Shown here in pieces: positions 58,048-64,000 of a DNA stretch of 64,000 nt (the stretch's first letter is position 1; every line of letters starts with the position of its first letter). The DNA is taken from the NCBI GenBank assembly GCA_963837425.1, contig CAWINH010000002.1, forward strand, positions 124,001 through 188,000, in the 5' to 3' direction. Below the pieces are notes generated by a model that saw only the letters and a list, made by a program, of their open reading frames with translations, ran no database searches and was not told the origin of the DNA. This DNA comes from CAWINH01 sp963837425 (GTDB lineage: Bacteria; Chloroflexota; Limnocylindria; QHBO01). The translations under genes and the position numbers were made by a program.

Positions 58048-58938
58048 GTGGGCGGTGCGGCTGCGCTGTGGGGGACGACCGGGACGGCGCGCGCACTGGG
58101 CCCTGAGAGTGCCAGCCCGATCTCCGTGGGCGCCTGGCGCATCGTCCTGGGCGGTGGCCTGCTCGCGATCCTGGCGGCGTCGTCCGGGCGCCTCCGGCCC
58201 GTCGTCGCGAGCGGCCGCGCGGGGGCGATTGCGCTCGTCGTGGGCGGCGCGGTGGTGGCGACCTATCAGCTCGCCTTCTTCACCGCCGTGGCCCGGACCG
58301 GGGTGGCGGTCGGGACCGTCGTGGCGATCGGCAGCGCACCGCTGCTCACCGCGCTCGCATCGCGCCTGGCCGGCGGGCCGCGGATCGGCGGCCGCTGGTT
58401 GGCCGCCACCGCCGGCGCGATCGCTGGGTGCGCGATGCTGGTGCTGGCCGGGCGCTCCGGCGGGGTCGAGCCGCTCGGCGTCGGGCTGGCCCTCGTCGCC
58501 GGCGGCAGCTACGCGATCTACGCGGTTGCCGCATCACGCCTCATTCGTGCCGGCCTCCCCGAGACGGGGGTGATGGGCGCCGTCTTCGGGATCGGCGCGC
58601 TGTTCCTGCTGCCGGTCGCCATCGGCTCCGACAGCGCGTGGCTCGGGACGGCGGCCGGCGCGGCCGTCGCCGGTTGGCTGGCGGTGATGGCCACCGTCGT
58701 CGCCTACCTGCTCTACGGCGGCGGCCTGCGTCGGATCGGGGTCTCGCTGGCGGCCACCATCGGCCTCGCCGAGCCGGCGGTCGCCACGCTCCTCGGCCTG
58801 CTCGTCCTACACGAGGCGCTGAGCCTGCCAGCGGGGATTGGGCTGTTCCTGCTCGCCGCTTCGCTCGTCGCGGCCGTCCTGGTTCCGGATGCGGCTGCCA
58901 GCCTCGAATCCGGGGACGGCGACGCGCGCCTAGACTGA
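58048..58938 (+). CDS. EamA/DMT-family transporter
   Basis: About ten membrane helices in two EamA halves: ALWGTTGTARALGPESASPI at the start, then AYQL-type helix pairs and LAATIGLAEPAVATLLGLLV near the end are DMT signatures. The GTG at 58048 leaves the first helix short. In-frame coding-like sequence (SRLLRGALL) runs back to a CTG at 58018 overlapping the preceding TGA (CTGA), so the real start may be that CTG. Exports or imports small metabolites; substrate unknown. Confidence 0.8.
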   Translation: MGGAAALWGTTGTARALGPESASPISVGAWRIVLGGGLLAILAASSGRLRPVVASGRAGAIALVVGGAVVATYQLAFFTAVARTGVAVGTVVAIGSAPLLTALASRLAGGPRIGGRWLAATAGAIAGCAMLVLAGRSGGVEPLGVGLALVAGGSYAIYAVAASRLIRAGLPETGVMGAVFGIGALFLLPVAIGSDSAWLGTAAGAAVAGWLAVMATVVAYLLYGGGLRRIGVSLAATIGLAEPAVATLLGLLVLHEALSLPAGIGLFLLAASLVAAVLVPDAAASLESGDGDARLD

Positions 58939-58944
58939 GCCTTG

Positions 58945-59592
58945 ATGCCCGGTGCCTGCTGCGCCCGCGACTACGACGCCCAGTTCGACGACGAGCGGGC
59001 GCGCCGCGACCTGCTCGACTACCGGGAGGGCGGCGCGGACGCGAGCACCCGGCGGCTCATCGAGGCGCTGCTGGCCGAGGGCGTCGAGGGCGCTTCGCTG
59101 CTCGACATCGGCGGTGGGATCGGTGCCGTTCAGCTCGAGCTGCTGGCCGCCGGGGCCGGCAGCAGCCTCGACGTCGACGCCTCCGGGCCATACCTCGCCA
59201 CGGCTGAGGCCGAGGCCACCGATCGCGGCCTGGCGGATCGGACCCGGTACCTCCACGGAGACTTCGTGGCGGTCGCCGAGGAGGTCGATGACGCCGACAT
59301 CGTCACCCTCGACCGCGTGATCTGCTGCTACCCGTATGTCGAGGCCCTGGTGCGCGGCTCGGTCGCCCGGGCCCGGCGCCTGTACGGGCTGGTCTATCCG
59401 CGCGACGCGTGGTGGGTACGGCTCTTCATGCACCTCGGGAACCTGTGGTGCGGCATCACCCGGAACGAGTTCCGGGTCTACGTCCACCGCCAGGCGACCC
59501 TCGACCGTCTACTCGCCGAGGCCCGCATGGTCCCGGTCTCGGCGCACGCCGGCCTCCTGTGGCGGACCGCGGTCTGGCGTCGCGAGGCATAG
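58945..59592 (+). CDS. SAM-dependent methyltransferase, BchM-like
   Basis: Motif I is LLDIGGGIGAVQLELLAAGA (52-71), the acidic second motif is SSLDVDASGPYL, and then TLDRVICCYPYVEALV and LVYPRDAWWVRLFMHLGNLW recall Mg-protoporphyrin O-methyltransferase-like proteins. Without other pigment genes nearby its acceptor cannot be named. Two adjacent N-terminal Cys (GACCARDY) are notable. The ATG at 58945 is used; a TTG 3 bases earlier is possible. Confidence 0.75.
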   Translation: MPGACCARDYDAQFDDERARRDLLDYREGGADASTRRLIEALLAEGVEGASLLDIGGGIGAVQLELLAAGAGSSLDVDASGPYLATAEAEATDRGLADRTRYLHGDFVAVAEEVDDADIVTLDRVICCYPYVEALVRGSVARARRLYGLVYPRDAWWVRLFMHLGNLWCGITRNEFRVYVHRQATLDRLLAEARMVPVSAHAGLLWRTAVWRREA

Positions 59593-59702
59593 GCCGGCGC
59601 GATCGCGCGAAATCTGCCATCTGGCCCTTGTCGCCCCGGGGGCCGCGGCGCAGTCTCAATCACGGTCGATCATTTCGTAGGCATCCAAGGAGGATAGGAG
59701 TG

Positions 59703-60029
59703 ATGCTCGATCTCTTCGGCTGGAATCTGGGCATGACCGGGTGGTCAATCGCCCTCCTGATCGTCGGCGCCGTGATCATCGGAGCCATCCTGCAGTACGT
59801 CGGCGACGTCACCATCGGATACGAGTGGAGCGTCGCTGGCCTCGCCGCGCTGGTCGGCGGATGGCTCGGCAGCGAGGCATTCGGAACGGCCAGCACCTGG
59901 GGCCCGGACTGGGAGGGGATGTACCTCCTGCCGGCGCTCATCGGCGCTGTCGTCCTGGGCTTCGTGGTGGACCTGGCGGTGCGCTACGCGACCGGTGGGT
60001 CGCTCGTGCACCATCCGCGACCGATCTGA
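59703..60029 (+). CDS. Small membrane protein, transglycosylase-associated (GlsB/YeaQ-like) type
   Basis: 108 residues with three hydrophobic segments: MTGWSIALLIVGAVIIGAIL, EWSVAGLAALVGGWLGSEAF and LPALIGAVVLGFVVDLAV. The Gly-rich GGWLGS motif is typical of GlsB/YeaQ stress membrane proteins. A strong AAGGAGG lies ~10 bases before the ATG at 59703. Possible terminator hairpin downstream. Confidence 0.7.
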   Translation: MLDLFGWNLGMTGWSIALLIVGAVIIGAILQYVGDVTIGYEWSVAGLAALVGGWLGSEAFGTASTWGPDWEGMYLLPALIGAVVLGFVVDLAVRYATGGSLVHHPRPI

Positions 60030-60050
60030 GCCCGAGGATTCCTCGGAGGC

Positions 60051-60079
60051 AGGCCCGGTCCTGCGTGGATCGGGCCTGT
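60051..60079 (+). terminator. Hairpin after the small membrane protein gene
   Basis: CAGGCCCG-(13)-CGGGCCTG, a perfect 8-bp stem, 22 bases after the stop. A smaller CGAGG-ATT-CCTCG stem lies just before it. There is no U-tract, so it may be a GC-type pause or terminator. Confidence 0.45.
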
Positions 60080-60224
60080 TCCACGTATCTCGGCTTCCTG
60101 GCCGTGGGCGTGCTCGCCGAGTTGCGGCCGATACCCGCCGTTCCGTACCATCGGAGCGACATGCCCACCCGATCCCGCGAGGACTGCCGAGCACGAACCG
60201 TCGTGAGCCGCGACCCCTGAGCCG

Positions 60225-61757
60225 ATGCACCTGAGCCTCACCCGCCGGCGATTCGGCGTGCCCACCGCCGTCCTGGCCGTTGACGTCGTCCTCCTCGTTT
60301 TCGCAGGCGGCTGCCAGCTGGCGGACGCCGGGATCGGACCCGGCCTCCTCTTTGTCCTGCTGATCGTGGGGCTCGTGGTTGGACTCAGCGTGGTCGGGAT
60401 GCTGATCGTCAACCACGAGCGGACGAACGCGGTGGGCTGGATCTTCATGGCGAGCTCGATTGGCATGGCCGTTACCACGGCCTCCTACACCTGGGTCGCA
60501 CTGAGCCAGGATCGGCACGGGCTGACCCTGCCGGGCACCGTCTTCGCGGCGTGGCTCGACAGCTGGATCGCCATCCCCAGCCTGATCCTGATGGTCATCT
60601 TCGTTCCGCTCCTCTTTCCCGACGGTCACCTGCCGTCGCCCCGATGGCGATGGGTCGCTGCGTTTGCAGGGGTGGGAATCGTGGCCACCAGCGTGGGCTC
60701 GGCGATCGTTCCGGGCCCGATGAGCGGGACCGATATCGAGAACCCGATCGGGATTGCGTTGGGACACCCGCTCATCGACGTGGTGAGCGTCATCGATCCA
60801 CTGAGCGGCTTGATCGTGTTCGCGCTCGCGATCGTGGCGGTCGTGACCCGCTATCGGCACGGTTCCCCCACTGAGCGGCTGCAGCTGCGCTGGTTCGCGT
60901 TCCCGGCGACGGTCGCCATCGTCTGCCTGGGACTGTCCTTTATCTTCGAGACCGGCGTGGTGGGCGACGTGGCCTGGATCGTGGGGCTCGTGGCGATCAC
61001 GAGCGTGCCGGTGGCGATCGGCATTGCCGTCCTTCGCTACCGGCTGTACGACATCGACGTCCTGCTGAACCGGACCGCCGTGTATGCCACCGTCAGCGCC
61101 CTGCTGGCGGCGGCCTTCGTGGTAGGCAACATCGGCCTCCAGTACGTCGTCGAGTCGTTCACGCACCAGCGCTCGGAGCTGCTCTCCGGTGCGTTGGGGG
61201 TGGGCGTGGGCCTCCTGTTCGTCCCGATGCGACGCTGGATACGGCCGGTGATCGATCGCCTCCTGCCCGGCCGCGCGGTGCTCGCCCTGCTCTTCACCGA
61301 CATCGTCGGCTCCACGGAGCGCATCGTGGACATTGGCGACGAGCGCTGGCGCGCGCTCCTCGGGCAGTATCTCGCCGCGGTACGAGGGGAGCTCGCCACT
61401 CACCGGGGGCATGAGGTGAACACCGCGGGTGACGCATTCTTCGCCACCTTCCACCGGCCGCTCGACGCACTCCACGCGGCATGGGGCATCCGTGCCTCCG
61501 TGCAGCAGCTGGGTCTCGAGACGCGAACCGGCCTCCACCTCGGCGAGGTCGAGATGCGCGGTGAGCAGGTGAGCGGCCTGGCGGTGCACACGGCCGCGCG
61601 GGTGATGGCCGCGGCCGGCGATGGCGAGGTGTTCGTCTCCGATGCGATGCGCGATGCGATCCACGCGGGCGAGGTCTCGCTGCGGGACCGCGGACGCCAC
61701 GAGCTCAAGGGCGTCCCAGGCGACTGGCGCCTCTACGCGGTCGAGGCCGCGGGCTGA
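60225..61757 (+). CDS. Membrane-bound class III adenylate/guanylate cyclase
   Basis: Residues ~1-330 hold eight or more membrane helices with a cytoplasmic loop (VTRYRHGSPTERLQLRWFAF) as in 7TM-like sensor cyclases. The C-terminal catalytic domain has LLFTDIVGSTERIVDIGDER (first metal Asp), HEVNTAGDAFFATF (Gly-Asp, second metal), and AVHTAARVMAAAGDGEVFVS with the catalytic Arg. It would make cAMP or cGMP in response to a membrane signal. Full length (510), intact. A likely partner for the cNMP-domain MFS transporter at 23-24.7 kb. Confidence 0.85.
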   Translation: MHLSLTRRRFGVPTAVLAVDVVLLVFAGGCQLADAGIGPGLLFVLLIVGLVVGLSVVGMLIVNHERTNAVGWIFMASSIGMAVTTASYTWVALSQDRHGLTLPGTVFAAWLDSWIAIPSLILMVIFVPLLFPDGHLPSPRWRWVAAFAGVGIVATSVGSAIVPGPMSGTDIENPIGIALGHPLIDVVSVIDPLSGLIVFALAIVAVVTRYRHGSPTERLQLRWFAFPATVAIVCLGLSFIFETGVVGDVAWIVGLVAITSVPVAIGIAVLRYRLYDIDVLLNRTAVYATVSALLAAAFVVGNIGLQYVVESFTHQRSELLSGALGVGVGLLFVPMRRWIRPVIDRLLPGRAVLALLFTDIVGSTERIVDIGDERWRALLGQYLAAVRGELATHRGHEVNTAGDAFFATFHRPLDALHAAWGIRASVQQLGLETRTGLHLGEVEMRGEQVSGLAVHTAARVMAAAGDGEVFVSDAMRDAIHAGEVSLRDRGRHELKGVPGDWRLYAVEAAG

Positions 61758-61767
61758 AGGGAGCCGA

Positions 61768-63039
61768 TCACTGGCGGAGCGCGGCTCTCAGGTCCAGAGC
61801 TTCGCGAGCGAGGGTGGCCGCCGCCTGCCTGCTCACCCACCGCGGGCTGAGGCCGCGCACCTGGTTCGCGAATGCCTGGAGCTGCGCCATCGCGGCCCGC
61901 GTGTGCCCGCCCGCCAGGAAGCGTTCGACGCGTGACAGACGAGCGGTCAGGAGGCGCGCCTTGGAAGGGGCGACGTCGCCGTTCGCGATGCAGCCGGCGA
62001 GCAGGGCCTTGAGGGCGTCCATGCTCGGGACACTGGCCGGGGGCTCCCTGACGGTGACGGCCAGCTGGCAGGTCGCCTCCTGGGCCGGCGTTGCATTGGT
62101 CAAGGCGGTGACCGTGACGTCGTACGAGCCGGCCGGGGTCGTCGCGCCGACGCGGACCTGGGCGGTCGCCGCCGCGCCGATCGTGGATGCCGGGGAGACC
62201 ACGCCGAGCGTCACCGACCCGGGGTCGGGCGCCGCCGTAAGGCCGAAGCTGACGACGAGTCCATCCGGGTCGGCGGCGCTCACCGTGGTCAGGACCGCGG
62301 TGCCGGCGTCCGTGCTGACCGGCGCTCCGCAATCCGCTGTGGGCGGCGCGTCATAGGGCGACGCCGCGGTCGGGGTGTTCGTTGGCCCGAGCTGGTAGTC
62401 CGCCAGCACCCAGTCGGCGGCCGTGTCCGTATCGACGCCGTCGCTCGCCCGGCGCGCGCCGGCCGGCAGGAACCCATCATCGAGGCCGGGAAGCGGTGCG
62501 CCGAAGTACCAGATGTCGGTTGGGCCGCCGTCGCTGAAGGCGACGGCGTCGAGCACCGTCTCCGATCCGGTCACCGGTGAACCGGGCGCCGGTGCGCTGG
62601 CCGTCTTGACCAGCGCGACCGTCTGACTGCCATTTTCGAACCAGTCATTGCCGATGCTCACGTCCGGCGTCACGCCGTAATGCGTTCCGAGTCCGACCGG
62701 GTTGCCCACGAGGTAGAAGCCATTCCCGCCGAGATGAGCTCCCGCGTCGAAGTCGAGGCGTTGGTCTACCGTCCCCGGCCCGGTGCTCGAATCGCCCTCG
62801 ACGACGAGCAGGCTCAGGCCGGCGAGCGAGGCGCCCGGCGTGCCGTACAGCTCGGCGTACTCGGTGTCGTCGGGCGAGCCCATGTGGCTGATCAGCACCT
62901 CGTTGAGGAGGACCGGATCACCGGTCGCGGCGCGCCCACGGGCCAGCGGAAGAAGGACGCCGACGATGAGCGCCACAGCCGCCCCCAGGGCGAGCGCGCG
63001 GGGCGAGATGGCCGGTCCGAAGCGAGCTGATGGCACCAT
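61768..63039 (-). CDS. Secreted surface protein: lamin-tail-like domain, Ig-like part, FIMAH domain
   Basis: A Sec signal (ALALGAAVALIVGVLLPLAR then GRA) starts the protein. Residues ~45-180 (VLLNEVLISHMGSPDDTEYA, ELYGTPGASLAGLSLLVVEG) match lamin-tail domains found in bacterial surface proteins. An Ig-like stretch (~230-330) with two Cys follows. The last ~85 residues (SMDALKALLAGCIANGDVAP, then SKARLLTARLSRVERFL and AMAQLQAFANQVR) form a FIMAH domain, often next to glycan-active modules. The ATG at 63039 is used in place of a TTG 9 bases upstream. No anchor seen; function is adhesion or matrix binding by inference. Confidence 0.72.
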   Translation of the reverse strand: MVPSARFGPAISPRALALGAAVALIVGVLLPLARGRAATGDPVLLNEVLISHMGSPDDTEYAELYGTPGASLAGLSLLVVEGDSSTGPGTVDQRLDFDAGAHLGGNGFYLVGNPVGLGTHYGVTPDVSIGNDWFENGSQTVALVKTASAPAPGSPVTGSETVLDAVAFSDGGPTDIWYFGAPLPGLDDGFLPAGARRASDGVDTDTAADWVLADYQLGPTNTPTAASPYDAPPTADCGAPVSTDAGTAVLTTVSAADPDGLVVSFGLTAAPDPGSVTLGVVSPASTIGAAATAQVRVGATTPAGSYDVTVTALTNATPAQEATCQLAVTVREPPASVPSMDALKALLAGCIANGDVAPSKARLLTARLSRVERFLAGGHTRAAMAQLQAFANQVRGLSPRWVSRQAAATLAREALDLRAALRQ

Positions 63040-63169
63040 GCGAGCCAACGTACTGCGTCGCCCGCTGCGTGCCCAGCGAGAAACCCGTACCGATCAGGTG
63101 CGCTGGTGCACCTGACCAGTCGCACCCCGATTGCGGTACCTCCGGCGCCGGGCTGGCTAGACTCCCCCC

Positions 63170-63697
63170 GTGGAGCCGATGCTGCCGAGCGAGCCCGTGC
63201 AACCTCTGGAGCCGATGGTGCCGATGGTGCCGATGCGAGCGGTCCGGCCGCGCCGCCCGGCGGCTGTGACCGCGGCCGCGATTGCGCTCATCGTGCTCGG
63301 CGCGCTCATCGGCCTCGGCGGATTGCTGTTCACCCTGTTGGGCGCCCTGGTCGGCGCGGTTGGCGAGGTGCCGCCGGAGCTCAGCGACCAGCTGGGTTCG
63401 CTGTCCCTGAATGCCGTTGGCGGGCTCGCAATCGTGGTCGGCCTGGCACTCGCCGCCTTCGGCGCTGTGAGCGTTGCGAGCGGCATCGGAGCACTCGTGG
63501 GGCGCAGCTGGGCCCGGGTGGCCGGGATGATCGCCGCCCTGCTCGGGACGATCTTCAGCCTCACCGGGATCTTTCCGGTCTCCGACGGGGCTCTCGCCGG
63601 CGGGATCGTCTCACTGTTGCTGGTGGCGACCTACGCGTTCAGCGCATGGACCCTCATCACCTCGGCCGGCTGGTTCACGACGGCTGCGACCGGCTGA
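63170..63697 (+). CDS. Small membrane protein, four predicted helices
   Basis: 175 residues: a Pro/Met-rich cytoplasmic lead (LPSEPVQPLEPMVPMVPM), then helices AIALIVLGALIGLGGLLFTL, LNAVGGLAIVVGLALAAFGA, RSWARVAGMIAALLGTIFSL and GIVSLLLVATYAFSAWTLI. GTG start. It resembles DUF-type small membrane proteins but no family is recognised. Confidence 0.55.
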   Translation: MEPMLPSEPVQPLEPMVPMVPMRAVRPRRPAAVTAAAIALIVLGALIGLGGLLFTLLGALVGAVGEVPPELSDQLGSLSLNAVGGLAIVVGLALAAFGAVSVASGIGALVGRSWARVAGMIAALLGTIFSLTGIFPVSDGALAGGIVSLLLVATYAFSAWTLITSAGWFTTAATG

Positions 63698-64000
63698 CGG
63701 TCCCCGCGGGTCGTGCGCCGAGCGTTTCGCCGGGTCCATCTGTCAACCGCGCCCCGGAGGAGCGTTATCCACCTCGCGACGTCATTCGAGCGCGCGGAGC
63801 CGCTGTTGGCGAGCGTGCGACGGTCACCCGCGGCCGGCGCCGCCCGCTCCCGGAGCGGATAGCGTGCCGACCATGCGCGGTTGAACAGTCGGCGGGCCGC
63901 TTCGCGAGCCTGGAGCGGATAGCGTGCCCACCATGCGCGGTTGATGAGTCAGAGGCCACGTCGCCAACGCGGGGAGGAATCTGCTAGCATCCGGTAGCCG
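63698..64000. other. Terminal 303-bp non-coding region with a repeat
   Basis: No gene before the window ends. Most is taken up by MITE-family repeat copy 5 (63738-63950). The last ~50 bases show nothing I can name. Confidence 0.5.
63738..63950. repeat. MITE-like repeat, copy 5, with a duplicated right end
   Basis: The left end is CTGTCAACCGCGCCCCGG then AGGAGCGTTATCC. The right end GAGCGGATAGCGTGCC… then GCGCGGTTGAACAGTC (to 63890) is repeated after 60 bp (…GCGCGGTTGATGAGTC, to 63950). The 60-bp spacing equals that of the tandem units at 47 and 54 kb. Confidence 0.68.

Noticed and set aside
59745..61700. Very long minus-strand open frame (651 codons)
   Set aside because: Antisense to the membrane cyclase and the small membrane protein; composition (His/Asp/Arg-rich) is that of a shadow frame in GC-rich DNA.

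Overview
The window is a GC-rich bacterial chromosome segment. GTG starts are frequent, genes are short and often overlap by 4 bases (ATGA or GTGA), and mRNAs appear leaderless in places. The mix of contents (VapBC-type modules, class III cyclases, an LCP protein, SipW-type signal peptidase, FIMAH and RTX surface proteins, ECF sigma factor fused to its own zinc anti-sigma domain) suggests an uncultured high-GC Chloroflexota, for example a Limnocylindria-like or Dormibacteria-like lineage. That is an inference; no rRNA or ribosomal protein gene is present to fix it, and an actinobacterium cannot be excluded. I saw no rRNA, tRNA or CRISPR array.

Region 1 (1-3.4 kb): the end of an unknown protein, a 758-bp IS1595-type derivative (inverted repeats, 8-bp target duplication, lipoprotein cargo), a hicB-like remnant and a hypothetical gene. 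Region 2 (3.4-12.7 kb) is a defence island: a DUF6998-like nuclease fused to an HTH-like domain, then on the minus strand EcoRII-type restriction enzyme, Vsr and Dcm-type C5 methylase, a DndB-like gene, and divergently on the plus strand a GHKL ATPase, an unknown partner and a DUF6339-like gene, ending against a broken UvrD-type helicase. It looks like a CCWGG restriction-modification set embedded in a MORC/GHKL-type R-M system. The plus-strand half is frameshifted.

Region 3 (12.9-20.2 kb) holds three toxin-antitoxin pairs, a nucleotidyltransferase, a secreted lipoprotein, an orphan Imm5-like immunity protein and a pair of paralogous membrane proteins. Region 4 (20.2-31.6 kb): zinc metallopeptidase, sialidase-like secreted protein, MFS transporter with a cyclic-nucleotide domain, an orphan baseplate-like fusion, an ABC exporter, AzlCD, a J-domain fusion and a TetR regulator with two matching operators. 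Region 5 (31.6-47.1 kb): TM0106-type nuclease, hydrolase with ECF sigma factor, PaaK-like ligase, DHFR-like reductase, cyclase, LCP protein, bactofilin-like membrane protein, lipoprotein and a PadR-DrrAB-type efflux operon under a perfect 18-bp palindrome.

Region 6 (47.3-54.2 kb) is bounded by nearly identical 224-bp direct repeats. It holds a second IS1595 remnant with cargo, a three-gene secretion operon (SipW-type signal protein, signal peptidase, RTX protein) and a two-component system. Region 7 (54.3-64 kb) holds metabolic, methyltransferase, cyclase, membrane and surface genes.

Two intergenic repeat families recur across the window: a ~150-bp MITE-like element with GACTNNTCAACCGC ends (five loci), and a ~135-bp two-hairpin element (four loci). 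At least nine otherwise good genes carry single-base frameshifts or a stop, inside and outside the defence island. This pattern fits uncorrected long-read indels as well as real decay, so every pseudogene call here carries that caveat.
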